From assembly GCA_900660155.1 (NCBI GenBank), contig CABFPE010000031.1, positions 2,230,793 through 2,294,792 on the forward strand: DNA of 64,000 nucleotides. The letters are read 5' to 3'. Below are positions 10,547-22,000 of the stretch, one piece after another. Each line of letters opens with the position of its first letter. Positions within the stretch are counted from its first letter, which is position 1. Below the pieces are notes generated by a model that was not told the DNA's origin, did no database searches, and was given only the letters and a program-made list of their open reading frames with translations. Origin of the DNA: Hofstenia miamia. Lineage: Eukaryota > Xenacoelomorpha > Acoela > Hofsteniidae. The translations under genes were made by a program, and so were the position numbers.

Positions 10547-11060
10547 TTAATGACGAGTTATCGTATAGTCATTGTTGTAAAATTTAAATCCTAACCATGA
10601 TGAACCTAAAATATACTTTTGCTTAAGGAAGATTTTTAAACGCTTTTTAAAAGGTTTCAATTTTTCAATGCTTTTAATTTCTTTAGGTAGCGAATTCCAG
10701 GTTCGAATTGCGACATTAATGAAAGATTTCTTCAAAACTTTTTTCTTATACTTAACACATGTAAAAATTTTAGATCTTGAATTCTGTTTATGCGCAAATC
10801 CCGGGAATTTAATTGAATTATAAGGCGGTAGATTTTTTACTAGTTTGAAAAATGTTAGCAAGGTATTTAAAATGACGAGTTGTTTTGGAAAGAGAATTGA
10901 CCTACAAATGTAATGTTTAGTTTTCGATGAATTTTTTGCTGAGATATTCAGTGCCCATTTTAATTGAATGTCAAGTTTTCTATAAAGCACATCACTTAGA
11001 TCAGTAAATAAGAAGTTTGCATAATTAAGGTGGCTCATGATAAAGCATGGAAGAATTGAA
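10547..11060 (-). pseudogene. LINE 3' fragment, RT C-terminal tail
   Basis: A 163-codon minus frame begins MSHLNYANFLF and carries the RTWNSLPKEIK motif, typical of the C-terminal tail of CR1/L2/Jockey-type LINE proteins. It is the same family as the tail of the LINE at 2890-3240 (both end the RT with ..MSHLNYA). The frame is intact to its stop at 10547. With no upstream RT it is a 5'-truncated copy, as expected from incomplete target-primed reverse transcription. Confidence 0.85.
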
Positions 11061-11071
11061 TAAATGCACTT

Positions 11072-11758
11072 GTTGGAATAATGTTAGCAACGATTTTTAT
11101 ATTCCTTTAAAACTCGAATTAAGAAACACGTGGTAAATTCCTAATTTTTATAATTTATAACTATTTAAAGTTATTATTGTGCCAAAACGCAAAAACAAAT
11201 CACAAAAAGAAAAGAAAATATCCCAAAGGCATGTAATTTTGTTCAAAAGGGCAAAAACAAATCACAAAAGGGAAATTTATTTTTAAAATCTGTTACATGT
11301 AAATGCATATAGATTAATTAACATTTCAATTATTGTTACCGTTTTACAAAAACAAATAGACTAGTTGGTGAAGGCGATAAAAAAATTTATATTACCAATG
11401 TTAATTTGACAGTAATACTATTATTATCATCTTCATTCATTTCAATGATACTAGCAGTATTTATTTAACTCTTAATATCAAAGACACTGATAAAATTTAA
11501 GTTTAAACAATTTTTTGAAATGTAAAATAAATAAGTTATTTAATATTTTTAAATGTATATATATATATATATCAATAAACGTTAATTACCAATTAACGAC
11601 AGTAATATAAATATTATCAATAATTTTTGCAAATATTTTGCTATTGAATTTAACGAGAAAAACGTATTGAAAAAATATTTATTTCATTTGTACAAGAGAC
11701 GGTGATTGATAAATCATTTTACTTTATTAATATTTTAGTTTTGTAGCAATTTTAATTG
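11072..11758. repeat. Right arm, long inverted repeat (outer part)
   Basis: Reverse complement of 588-1509. It ends at 'gtagcaattttaattg', after which the flanks of the two arms diverge. Contains about one unit of the 60-bp minisatellite. Confidence 0.75.
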
Positions 11759-11989
11759 ACGTAAGCAACATATCTTTAAAATCGGTTCTACGTCATGGAA
11801 AGGATTTCAGTTTTTCAAAAAATATTGATTAAAATAACCAACAATAAACTGGGTAAACTACATTCTGCTTCCATGTTTTTGTTGTTGTGTTTTAGTGTCT
11901 CCATTTGAAATTCTGGCTGGGCTACCATAAACATTTTGTAAGAAGCGTGCAAATAAGATTTATATTTAATACCAATAAACTAAGACATC

Positions 11990-12189
11990 TAATGTGACTA
12001 AATACAGAAACCAACATTGAAAACCGTTCCAACGTATGTGAAATTACTTGCAACTGTGGAACACAATACATTGGAAAGACATCAAGCAATTTACAATCAA
12101 TTTTAGAACCACTAAACAACATGAAATTTACATATAAAAAACTAAGAATTATGGAACCAATCTCAAAAAAACATGATAGTTACAAATAG
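11990..12189 (+). pseudogene. Penelope-like GIY-YIG endonuclease remnant
   Basis: The plus frame through 12025-12189 reads ENRSNVCEITCNCGTQYIGK and then TSSNLQS. An 'R-S-N-V-x-E-I-x-C-x-C-G-x-x-Y-I-G-K-T' string is the start of the GIY-YIG nuclease domain carried C-terminally by Penelope-like retroelements. Both the Y-I-G and the preceding Cys pair are visible. The segment then runs through KHDSYK to a stop at 12187-12189. No reverse transcriptase part was found upstream, so this is a short relic. Confidence 0.45.
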
Positions 12190-12837
12190 TAGTTTCATAC
12201 CGAAACAAGTGAAGTAAATTATGCATTTTTTAAATTGATACATAAACTCAAAAATTTATACAAACGACATAAGCCTTAGTTATTTGAATATAAATGGAGG
12301 TTAAAATACAAACAGAAATTAAAATAATGTGATCTTAATTTCATTTAAAAATTCGGTATCTATATAATTGTGGACGTTTTTTGTACAGTGACAATATTTA
12401 TATTGAAAAAAATCGTTCAATTAAGGTTTCTTCATCTTCCTAGTTAGGAAAAATTTTAAATTTGCAAATATTGTTCAGATCCACTTAATTGAGAAACCGA
12501 TGGTTTTTATTATGAACTATAAATTGCTAACTACTATGAATGCGACTATTTTGCAATTGTTTTTAATATTAATGATAATTTTTTCGAATATAAATGGATA
12601 TTTACACAAACTTTTAGTATTTGAAACCGCTTTAAACTTATTTATGACTCGGAATTTCTTCAGTTTTAAATCAGAACAAAGCTATTTTAACCTAATAATA
12701 AATGAACGTGTTGACGATGGTTTCCATTGCAATAGACAACATAAAAGGCCACTTTCTTTATAAGAATTTAAAACAAAATCAAAATCATAGTAAAAGTTTG
12801 CTAACTTTACAAAAACAGAATTGACAAATTGTAAAAT
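12190..12837. other. 3' flank of the ATMIN gene
   Basis: Non-coding. On the minus strand an AATAAA lies at 12506-12511, about 330 nt after the ATMIN stop, and could be the polyadenylation signal. A plus-strand hydrophobic frame (12500-12763, 87 codons) has no recognisable family and is considered chance. Confidence 0.35.
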
Positions 12838-13095
12838 TTAGAAAATATCGTTTTGATTAAATGCCAAATCGTCATCAAGCCAATTTCCGTCATATGTCCA
12901 CGGTGTTTGAGTGGCGGCACTAGATTCAACAAAATCCTCGACTTGTGACCACTGTGTTTGTGTGGCTGCTGATGATTCTGGATAAAAAACAGCCTGCTGC
13001 CACGTGGTTTGAGTAGACATATTCTCGGCTGCCGAATCCCATGTTTGTGTCTCATTTTGCACCATTCCAAAGCATGGCTGAGGGCAAATTGGAGC
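12838..13095 (-). CDS. ATMIN: ATMIN terminal exon: four TQT motifs and stop
   Basis: 258 nt including TAA at 12838-12840. The acceptor atttttag precedes 13095, phase 0. It encodes APICPQPCFGMVQNETQTWD and then STQTTW, ATQTQW and ATQTPW at regular spacing, with a repeated SSAATQT unit, and an acidic C-terminus ending FNQNDIF. Four closely spaced TQT-W motifs fit cooperative binding of LC8 dimers along the tail. An overlapping frame in the same region is a shadow. Confidence 0.92.
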   Translation of the reverse strand, partial: APICPQPCFGMVQNETQTWDSAAENMSTQTTWQQAVFYPESSAATQTQWSQVEDFVESSAATQTPWTYDGNWLDDDLAFNQNDIF

Positions 13096-16000
13096 CTAAA
13101 AATTTTTTTTAGAAAGCGTGCTGTTAAATTAGGTTTCAGTGTCAAGACATTACACACGGTCCCTTTTTTATCGGTTAAAAATTGGTTATATATTCAACCA
13201 ATCTACCAACAAAAGCAGAATGATGTTCTTAGCAAAATGTCTATTTTTTTTTGAATTTCATACTTTATAGGAACTTCAATAAATCGTGCAATTAGATTAT
13301 AAACTGAAAATTTTCACAGAAAGTAAACCAAGTAATTCATTTATAAAACAAAAATAAACCACTGTCCCTAATTAAAGCGTTGTCCAATTTCCTAACGCTC
13401 CACTTCATTAGCCTCTTATGATTGTTGATAATTATTGATTTCTAGTCATTTGGGACCAGTTGGCATAGCCTAGGTATTGAACAGATGAGGAAAGAAGCCA
13501 AAACTCGATCCCCTTCGAGGTCAACAAGGACTCTGCTAAATTTGCTGTTTAAGAGACATCATTTTGTCGAATCCCTAACGCACATGAGCAATTTGTTTTT
13601 AGCTAAATTAAATGCAATATTCAATTCAGTACCCTTCAGCTTGGAGGCACTAATTCTCAAGAATAAAATTCATCATTCACATACTTGAGCGACGGCTCTG
13701 TCCAAAGTATGGTATATCAGATGTATCCGTCACTTTGCTTGCCTGTTGACCACAGTCTATAACGAAGAAATCATGACAAAGAATATTTGCACAACTTTTT
13801 AGTTTGCCAGGTTTTTTTATAAAGTTCTTCAAGGCTATTGTTCGCACTAACCGTCGGTCAGCATTCTTATCAACATTCGAAGCATCTCTTCAAGTGCTTC
13901 AGAAACAATTCCTTTGTGACGAAGCTTGGACAGTTTGGCGGCTGGTGCTGGGTGTTCTGGAACCTTTCAAGATCTGTCATCGATTTTTTATTGATCAAAA
14001 TTTAAATTTGCTTAAGGCTGACAATCGTATTCAATGAGATTAAACTTTTTGTCTTAGTATCATGATTTGAAGACCTAGAGATGTTCCATGAAGTTACGGT
14101 CCTAAAGGCCTTAGAGATGCCATATGATTTGTTTAGAGCTTTGTTTGGCGAAATAATAATAATAATAATAATAATCAATGACTTTATTTAGCCGCTGAAG
14201 GCATACACAACAAGAAAATAAAAACAAGTCAAGTTTTACGGCAGCGAGGACAGTCACAGGAGATGAAATAGGAGCANNNNNNNNNNNNNNNNNNNNNNNN
14301 NNNNNNNNNNNNNNNNNNNNNNNNNNNNNNNNNNNNNNNNNNNNNNNNNNNNNNNNNNNNNNNNNNNNNNNNNNNNNNNNNNNNNNNNNNNNNNNNNNNN
14401 NNNNNNNNNNNNNNNNNNNNNNNNNAGGACAGTCACAGGAGATGAAATAGGAGCAAATGGAAGAGTAGGCGAAGTCGGAGAAGGGCTCAGCAAAGAGGAA
14501 AGCCATCAAAGATTTCTTGAAGCTCGGTGGTGGGGAAAAGAAATCAATCGCTGTTGGAGGGTTGCGAGTCAAGATGTAATTAGCAGCAGTACAAGCACGA
14601 TTGAAAAACGAGTGAAGGGTGCGATGTTTCTTTGTACGATGACTGGAGAAGGTTACAACATCATCAGAGCGAGTGCAGCAGGAATTGGAGAACTTAATGA
14701 AATCAAAAGGATCAAGATCCAATTTGCGAGTCAGTAGTCGATTGAACAGAAGGAGATCACAGGCATGGAAGTAGAGTGACAGCGGGAGAGTGGAGAATTT
14801 CAGCAGAGCGTCTTTATAGTCCAAAGAGGAAATCCATTTGAAAGCGCGTTTCTGGAAACGTTCCATGGAGTGGAACAAAGCACGAGAAGGCCACCAACAA
14901 GGAGACGCGTAGAGAAGAATGGCGCGAGGAATGGACTTGAACAAAGAGAGTTTCACAGCGGACGAGGTATTAAAAGGAACATTACGGAAAAGGGCAAATA
15001 GCGAGGAATTAGCTTTGCGGAGACGCGCAAAGACATGTCCAGTCCAATTTAAGTTTGCAGCAAGTTGAACTCCAAGATGAGTGTGATGAGGCGCAAAGTT
15101 CACAGGTAGAGGCAAATCAGAAGGGGGAGCCACAGAAAAGGAAATACCACATGTCTTGGTAGTGCTAAAATCGAGATGGTTGACAGAGGACCAAGTAGAC
15201 AAGTGCTCAAGATCAGAAAAAATGTTCGACGCAAAAGACCAACCAAAATCAAAAATCGCAGTGTCATCGACATACAACAGGCAAGACGAGTTGAGAACAG
15301 AATGAGGGAGGTCGTTAATGGCAACGAGGAAGAAAAGAACAGCAAACACTGAGCCTTGAGGGGCACCACTAGTAACGGGGACAGGAGAAGAGATAGACGA
15401 GTTGATTTTGACACACTGGTGGCGATTAGTCAGGTAGGACTGGAACAGTTCGATGAAATCCACATCAAAACCAAATAAACGTAACTTGTCAAGCAGAATG
15501 GAATGAGGGAGACGATCAAACGCTTTTGAGATGTCAAGAAAGATAATACAACCAGAAATGTTTGAGTAATGTTTAATGAATGATTCAATTTGAACTGGAA
15601 AAAATATGAACTATAGGTAAGAGAAAACTTTTTAAAATTAAGTATACAGATTTTTATCCAGGTTCGTAGCCAAAAATATATTAGTGTCATTCGTGGCCAA
15701 AAATTCCTTTAGAAAATTATGACTCATTCAAATATTTTACCTGAAAATTACCATGAAAGGCATGTGCAAGAAAATATGTAACCAATACTAACTAGAATGG
15801 GAGATAGTTGGAAATTTTATAATTTCAATAAATATTATAATGAAGATAGCGTTTTGGGAAACAAAATATTAGAAATAAATATATTGTGTTTTGATTTCAT
15901 TTACCTTAAGTTTTTGGGGAGCTTATATTCCATAGGTGAATTGATTTTCCCTCTTAAACTAATTATTAGGCTTAGAGATAAGAATATTTTTGTGATTGTT

Positions 16001-19000
16001 CCTCGATTAGAAACATCAAAATTACTGTTGTCTGCTTAAGAAATCAAAATAGCTTTACTACACCACGACCACGCTTAAGCAAGAAAGGCCATAATGGTAA
16101 TTCTCAATTTAACACAAGTGAGGGTAATTATCCAATAGCAAACAAACGCGATATGCATCAATTACCGCAACCACTGTGGATTAATTATTGTGTAATATGC
16201 CCCGCTCATGTGCTGTAGTACATTGCAAATCGAATTATAAGTGCACACGGTATGTTCCAGTATATCGCTTCCCTGCAAACACACAATTACAAAAGGAATG
16301 GGTAAAAAATATCAGGTGAGAAGGATTTACAGCTTCTAAAAATGTAAAAAACATTTCACAGAAGACTCATTCATTTTTTATTCTGAATCAAAACAAATGA
16401 ATTTTAAATGACTAAAAACAAAAAATCTTTGAAGGAATGCAATTCTCACATTATTTCGTGAGCACCCTTCTTGCTATTCTAATTGCGATTCTTTGTTTGA
16501 GAGGCTCCACAAACAAAAGTTGATCGGAGAAATGACTATTTTGGAAAAGATTAATGAATCTGATATGTTGGACTTTACTAACTTATTTTTATATTGCCAT
16601 GAAGACTAAGTATTATGAAACTTGTGATTCGCATGAATATCTAAAATTTACAAAGGGCGACAATGGGCAAATTCACGGCCACGCCTAACCTTAAACAGCC
16701 TGGGGATTTTTAGAAAATTTTTATGATCCTATAAAAAATTTTTAAATGCTTATAGCTCAAAAAACTTAATGGTATGCTCAATCTGAAAGCACCACACGAT
16801 AGAGGAGTCTCCTTCGGCCCCGCACCCTCAATGGGTTTGGAATATCTTTGCAAATATCAAGAAACAGTCAAAGTTCTTTGTTGCCTCCAGTGGCTCAAAA
16901 CCTTCTAAATACATTAACACTAGGTATGGAGAGAATATAAATCTTTTTCACAAATTCTAAAAAAACTTGTTAATCTATTCAACCATCTCTGCCACAGCCA
17001 TGAGCGTTAATAGAAATTTTCAACATTGCATTAATGCATGTCCCCAATAGACCTACCAATGCCCCAAGATTTTCAAATTTGGAAATAGGCTTGGAGGAAA
17101 TTCTTTGTAAAGAAAGTCTACAATGCTTCCTGGTTTATGATTTTAATGATTAGGAATCACTAACGTTAAAAGAAATTAATGAGTATCAGTTGGCACATGA
17201 TAGTGATGTAATTTCCTTGGATCAGGCAGAAAACGATTCATTGTATATGATTGCAGGTTATACAGAAAGAAAACTGTTTAAATGCGAAACTTGTTCTAGA
17301 GCATAGCCCGAATTTAGTAATGATACATTGTTTGAAATTTAAAACCGCGGTGGGTTGAAAAATCCATCAGAATGCATTTTTCTTTGTGTCTTGGGGCGAT
17401 TATAATTTATTAAATGTGTGTCCGATATTAGTATAAAGCAAACTAATACAAGACAACGGATTATGTCAATTTTTGTAAATACTCCGCTTGATGAATTGCA
17501 ATTACCATGTAAATGCAGTGAAAAAATTTTATTTTGTTGCAATTTTTTATTAAGCAATTTTTGTAAAGAATTTAATAATTCTGTTTCTGATGTTGATTGT
17601 AGAAAAAAAGTTTTAGTTATTATGTATCTTAAACACTTATTCTTTAGGAATTTAAAGTCCTTTGCAGTTCTTAACCATTTTTAAGGTTACCCTCACTTGT
17701 GTAATTTCAGAAAACGCCCTTTGGCCTTCTTGTTTAAGAGTGGCGTGACTACACATATTATAATAATCTGAAAAAAGGAAAAAAACATATTATATGATTA
17801 AAGGTTGTATGGAAATCGGAATATATATGAGTTAAATAATTCATTAGTTTTATAACAAAATTAGCAATAGCTCTATAATCAATATCTATTTTACCAGCTG
17901 TTTTATTAAAGAAAATTTGAAGATATTATATACAGTATATTATTAAGAAAATATAAAACATCACGTATTAACTTATATTATTGCGATCTGAAATCTCTAA
18001 TAAAACACAGAATTGCGAGGACTCAGAATATTACAAAAATTCTACCTTTAATACAAAAATTCAGTAGCCGGTAAGTATTAAAATTGAATAGCAACCAATT
18101 CAGGATTTAATAGTATCTGTAAAGAAAAGAATTGAGACTTCGGTCAGCAATAAAGTTCAGGTTTTCTTACAGAAATTAAACGAAGACAGTGTAGGATTAA
18201 ACCAAGTGGCACTACTTTATATTTTAAATTATAATACCAAATTCAACCATTTTCACGGAAGCATAGGTTAACTATTTATTGCGTGTCAGCAATGTAGACA
18301 ATTTTAATCACCTCAGATCTACTGAATTTAATTAGCGTACGTTGTTTATTCTAAATTTAGGTTTATTCAAATTTATTCAATTAGCCAAATAAATTTGCAT
18401 ATCACCCAATAACATGTAGGGGCTATTTCTTTAAATAAGCAGTCTTGTGCACGCGCGTTTATTTCATTTGAACTATAATTCCTGTTTATTTTGTTTACTT
18501 AAAAGTAGATTATTTTGGTTTTTTTCCAGTTACATAGTGGGCCAGTGTATTCTAAAAGATAGAAATTGTACTGTAAACTGGGGTAACTTTGACAGGCTTT
18601 TTATATTAAACGACCAATTTATACACAAAAACCACTGAATTATGTTACTTTATTATCGTGTCCATTTGAGGGTTATTGATGCCACGCATGAAGGAACAAA
18701 ATAAAAATTTTGCATACATTTTCCCTGATTGCAATAAAGGAGCTGCCAAAGTTTCCTTTGTTTGAGGCAACCTTGACACTTGACAAATTTAAGTAAAATG
18801 AAATAAAAATGTTGGAAATCAAATACACATACACAAGCTGAATTGTGTTGGATAACAAATATCAACTTTATTAAGATCAAATAAAATTTAAAAGCAGTAT
18901 GAAATCGTAATGAATCACTTTATGAAGTATAAATTCATTAATTATAATACGCATACATAGTAAATAATGTGTTTAGGTATGTTTTAAAATAGCTGACTTG

Positions 19001-22000
19001 AAATTCATGGCCAAGGAAATGTTCGATATAACAAAGGATAAAATTTTCTGGAAATTTTGATATTTCAAGCGTGTTATATCAAACAATGGACGATCGAAAG
19101 AGGTTTTGGATTTGACGCAACCATAGGGTGTTATCATATGGCCAGTCTTCCATTTATTTCTATTTATTTGCTATATTTTAGAATGAGTCATTAAATTCGG
19201 CCAGGCCCAATAGTCGTTCCTATTTTAAAATCAATTAATTATTTTAAACTCAATCTTGATATAATTGTATTATTCATTTCTTAACCAGTTGGTACCAACC
19301 ATTTACCTATCATATAAATAGAAATACTCCGAACGAGTCGATAAAGCTTGCTGGGATCAAACTGCCAAAGATACCCTGTATCACAATGTTATATAGTTTA
19401 CTGTATATTCTATCCCGAACAATTGTATTTTGTGTTATAATCATTAACGGTTGAGATCAAGGGCTGCTAAAAAATTAATTGCCATTAATAGATTTTACGT
19501 TTTCAAAATGGCGATTTATTAATTGTTTAGGACAATATTAATGGTCATTATTGCAATTGTTAAGTTTTCTTTCCTTAAATGATGAAGTTGAATTATTCAT
19601 TCATTACACTTATCAGTGTTACTATTTTATCACAAGCAAAGCTAGTTGTCTGTCAGGTCAGGTTATCTACGCACAAGCTATTTTTGTGATCAATCTCACT
19701 GGGGGTTAGTACTTTTTTTCACCCAACCAAATCTCAAACCTTTCAAATTTATCTCAAATCTTTAACATTTTTGATTCAATTGACATCAATCCTTTAAAAA
19801 TAAATTTGGAAGATTTGAGATGAACTTGGAAGGTTTGAGATTTCGTTGGGTGAAAAAAGTGCCAACCCTCACTGTGCTTATTTAAAGCAATTTTCAAGTT
19901 GTTGGTTCGACTGCTCCACAGGTCAAAATGTCACAGCGCAGTAATTATGCAGTGTGAAACACGGAAATAAATATCAATGGTGCTCACTTTTTGATAGATT
20001 GTCATCATTTACAGTGTTTTACCATGCAAAGCTAAAGGTAGATGTATATAGTCGATTTAATTACACACTTCACAAATGAATTCATGAATTTGCGCAATAT
20101 CACATGCACTTCTAAAATAGCCATTAATTTTCCATTAATGGCACAATTAGTTTTCCATTTGTGCAATTTCCATTAATCAATTTTTAAGCGGCCTTGTTTG
20201 AGATATTCGTTTTAATTCAATAACTTAAAGTAATATGATCTTTACAATGTTTATGTACTAAATTGCTAGAGCACTTCAAAATCTTGAGTGCTTTATATCA
20301 CAAAGGAACATCGATTCTGACTAGTGATGCGTTAAATGAGAGATTTATCTAATTGCACAAAACACGAACATACTGTACATGCATGCATAAAATAAAATAC
20401 TACTTGGTCGGTTTGAACGTAAAACTCTGATGAATACATCGGTTCGGGAAATGGAGGAAAAGTGGACGCCACATTAACTACATTGTTGTTATCCATTGAT
20501 TTATTTGCTGCGACAAAAGCCGAGCCTTTGGACATACTGATATCAGTCTGCATTGCAGCCTCGCTCATTCGACGCTTCTAAAAATGAATTTTATTATCAA
20601 TGATGCCACTAAGCTAAAATATAAATTACAAATATTGCTTAAGTCATATAAAAAAGTATACAACAAAATTTAAACTGCGATGTGTGAACTTTTAAAAATA
20701 TATTTTTGACTTGTGCAATCGGGCGGCGTAGTGCATCATTTGCAATCCCGTGAACATTTGTGGGGCAACTACATACATATAAATAAGCCGGTTTTTGAAA
20801 CAATGGCATTTAGAAATTTATAAATATTTTACAGTTTAGGTATGGATGTTTAGATTACCATCCTCGAGCAATAGGAGCTAAATCATGAAACCACAAACTT
20901 CCAGAAAAACTTATTACTAATACCCACACATTTCGATGCGCTAATACAATTTCCAATTTTTGGTTGTTGCTGATTATCAACTTTTTTTTCAAAATGACCA
21001 AAATGATGATGCTGCAGAACATTTGCCGACACATTTAAATCCTTCGTTCAATACTTAGTGCTCAATTGCTACAACTTATTGATGTTTTCGAAAGGCATGC
21101 CCTACACCACGTTTAATTAATTTTTTGTCGGGTGGATCCGCAGAAAATATTTGTAGACCTGATAAGTGATAATATACAACATATTTTGAAATTTTCAAAC
21201 AAACATGCTTTAGCCTTTATATACACAAGGTTGCTAGCCTTACACTCACAAAATCAAAGAAATGTCTGATCAATCCAGGCTGTGAAATGATTTGTTCCTT
21301 AAATTACTGTATCAAGAATAGCAATTCCAGGCGGGCTAGATGTGAAGAACACAGAATTTAAATTCCCCAATAACTCATGTGGACGCAGAGAAGTTGTTCA
21401 ACAAATATAAAGCGCTGATGCATACAAACTACTAAAGCTTCTGTGAACAAAACTTGGAGAAACACATAGTTACTTCATACAATGAAAAAAGATGGAAATT
21501 TCTAAACTTAGAAATATTTCTTTGAATCGTTTATCAATGCATCTTTCAAAACATGTGTGTGAAGTTCATTAGCTTTTATCACTAGTGCATATAAATGCAC
21601 TTTTCAACCTTCATTTTTGTATATTTTCCATTTTTAAAATGCATATAAATTTTTGATACTCATTAAATTTGCAACCCTTAAGACTGCACTTCTTCTATCT
21701 TACCTTTTATTTGGAAATCCAGTATCTTTCTCATTACATTATAATTATTCCAATTAATCATGGCTTACTTAAAATAGGCTATGCTATAGTGAATGTGGAA
21801 AATCGGAAGTTATTTAAGTCTTGCTCTTCAACTTAATAATCTCGCTTTCACCCACCCTAGCTGCAGTTTTCTTGTCTGATGGACGAGATTTTAAGGACAT
21901 TTGCCGAAAAAATACTTTATTGAAAAAGTCATTCATTACATTTAAGATACGGAGAAATACTCTTAGTAATTTTGCTAATCGCTAAAGTGTAAAATAATGC

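Larger units (their letters stand above)
14152..15610 (-). mobile_element. Younger 5'-truncated LINE with (TTA)n tail
   Basis: Minus-strand non-LTR element with markedly higher GC than its surroundings. It ends in a run of ATT units (plus strand 14152-14175), as seen at the 3' end of several LINE clades. The 5' end is truncated near 15610, inside the RT just before motif A. It sits in the last intron of the ATMIN gene in the same orientation. The single long frame with few lesions indicates recent insertion. Confidence 0.85.
16061..17754 (+). mobile_element. P-type (THAP) DNA transposon, internally deleted
   Basis: Terminal inverted repeats of about 60 bp. The left end has cacgaccacgcttaagcaag, aaggcc and then aacacaagtgagggtaa. 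The right end is the inverse (ttaccctcacttgtg, ggccttcttgtttaagag, tggcgtg). Inside, a THAP-coding exon at 16197-16315 and a transposase C-terminal part at about 17160-17684 are in the same orientation. The centre is replaced by a copy of an interspersed repeat (16686-17118). The element lies in the last ATMIN intron, in antisense. An 8-bp target duplication, usual for P elements, could not be located. Confidence 0.8.

Noticed and set aside
10690-10720. tRNA B-box-like 'ggttcgaat'
   Set aside because: It lies within the coding tail of the LINE fragment, with no A box or cloverleaf.
21845-21905. Coding-like minus-strand run MSLKSRPSDKKTAAR with a gtgggt donor in an ATMIN intron
   Set aside because: No usable acceptor immediately upstream, and the flanking exons already join in phase 0 without it.
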